Source: a virus
Length of the DNA: 39,714 nt
Direction: 5' to 3' (one strand)
IMG/VR virus record: IMGVR_UViG_3300003885_000014
Span: 1 to 39,714 of that record
Below, piece by piece: positions 39,584-39,714 of this stretch. Position numbers and translations under genes: made by a program. The notes below the pieces were generated by a model. It had not been told where the DNA came from. It was given only the letters and a program-made list of their open reading frames with translations, and did not search any database. The number at the start of each line of letters is the position of its first letter. Position 1 is the first letter of the stretch.

Positions 39584-39714
39584 ATGATGTGCAACTGCGG
39601 TGGATATGTCAGGGACAGATACCACCAGGTCAAGACACTGGAAACAGCCATAACCTGGGACAAATCAGTCACTGAGGACGATTTACCTGTAATGGTCAGC
39701 CAGCACGAATGTAT
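39584..39714 (+). CDS. Small zinc-finger protein, 5' part (junction-spanning gene)
   Basis: ATGATG begins at 39584, six bases after AGGA. The frame runs off the window end and, across the circular join, continues to TAG 174-176, for a 71-residue product (see 3-176). MMCNCGGYVRD supplies the first Cys pair; the second (CIACG) lies beyond the join. Continuity of this frame is evidence that the two ends join. Start at the second ATG is possible. Confidence 0.7.
   Translation, partial: MMCNCGGYVRDRYHQVKTLETAITWDKSVTEDDLPVMVSQHEC
39624..39714. repeat. Terminal direct repeat, right copy
   Basis: These 91 bases repeat positions 1-91 exactly. They mark closure of the genome and should be counted once. 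Confidence 0.95.

Overview
This window looks like one complete, circularly closed unit of a short-tailed (podovirus, P22-like) phage infecting a Gram-negative bacterium. The first 91 bases recur exactly as the last 91 bases, so the unit length is 39,623 bp, and one small gene runs across the join. The P22-type morphogenesis order, outer-membrane lipoprotein genes, a GH108-type endolysin and a Bet-type annealing protein point to a proteobacterial host. No tRNA, integrase or host gene is seen, so the host genus cannot be named.

Layout. (1) 253-17019, rightward virion genes in P22 order: small and large terminase, portal, scaffold, coat, gp4-like head completion, a beta-rich fibre-like protein, gp10-like stabilisation protein, a protein in the tail-needle position, then four ejection-type proteins. 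An HNH endonuclease gene sits between portal and scaffold. The coat gene has its own near-consensus promoter, a hairpin-rich leader and a strong terminator. (2) 16993-17943, a leftward island of an HNH gene and two tiny membrane proteins, in the place where P22 carries its leftward superinfection-exclusion region. (3) 18070-22660, tail fibre and adhesin genes. (4) 22663-24811, a lysis module: HD-motif protein, two small membrane proteins, GH108 muramidase and a lipoprotein, followed by a hairpin cluster and a terminator. (5) 25127-32246, a leftward operon of about 21 genes, mostly joined by 4-base stop/start overlaps. It contains a duplicated small-protein family, a Bet recombinase, a long coiled-coil protein, an HNH/DUF968-like protein, a third HNH endonuclease and a run of Cys-rich zinc-finger miniproteins. 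(6) 32247-32349, a divergent control region with palindromic operators. (7) 32350-39081, rightward: a Cro-like repressor on an apparently leaderless mRNA, a terminator, small genes, a DUF1376 replication protein that looks frameshift-split, an SF2 helicase, a zinc-finger/TOPRIM primase, a PDDEXK-like nuclease, a DNA methyltransferase-like protein and a membrane/lipoprotein pair. (8) 39082-39583, noncoding DNA dense in inverted repeats, ending in a terminator ahead of the junction gene.

How it fits together: the control region is lambdoid (Cro-like gene, divergent operons, terminator just after cro), yet no CI repressor or integrase gene was found, so the phage is probably virulent or a relic of a temperate ancestor. 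The best candidates for undescribed biology are the structured coat-gene leader (5518-5695), the paired palindromes shared by 197-227 and 38432-38464, the membrane duo in the superinfection-exclusion position, the stop/frameshift plus Met-His repeat in the replication gene, and the cysteine-rich leftward operon.
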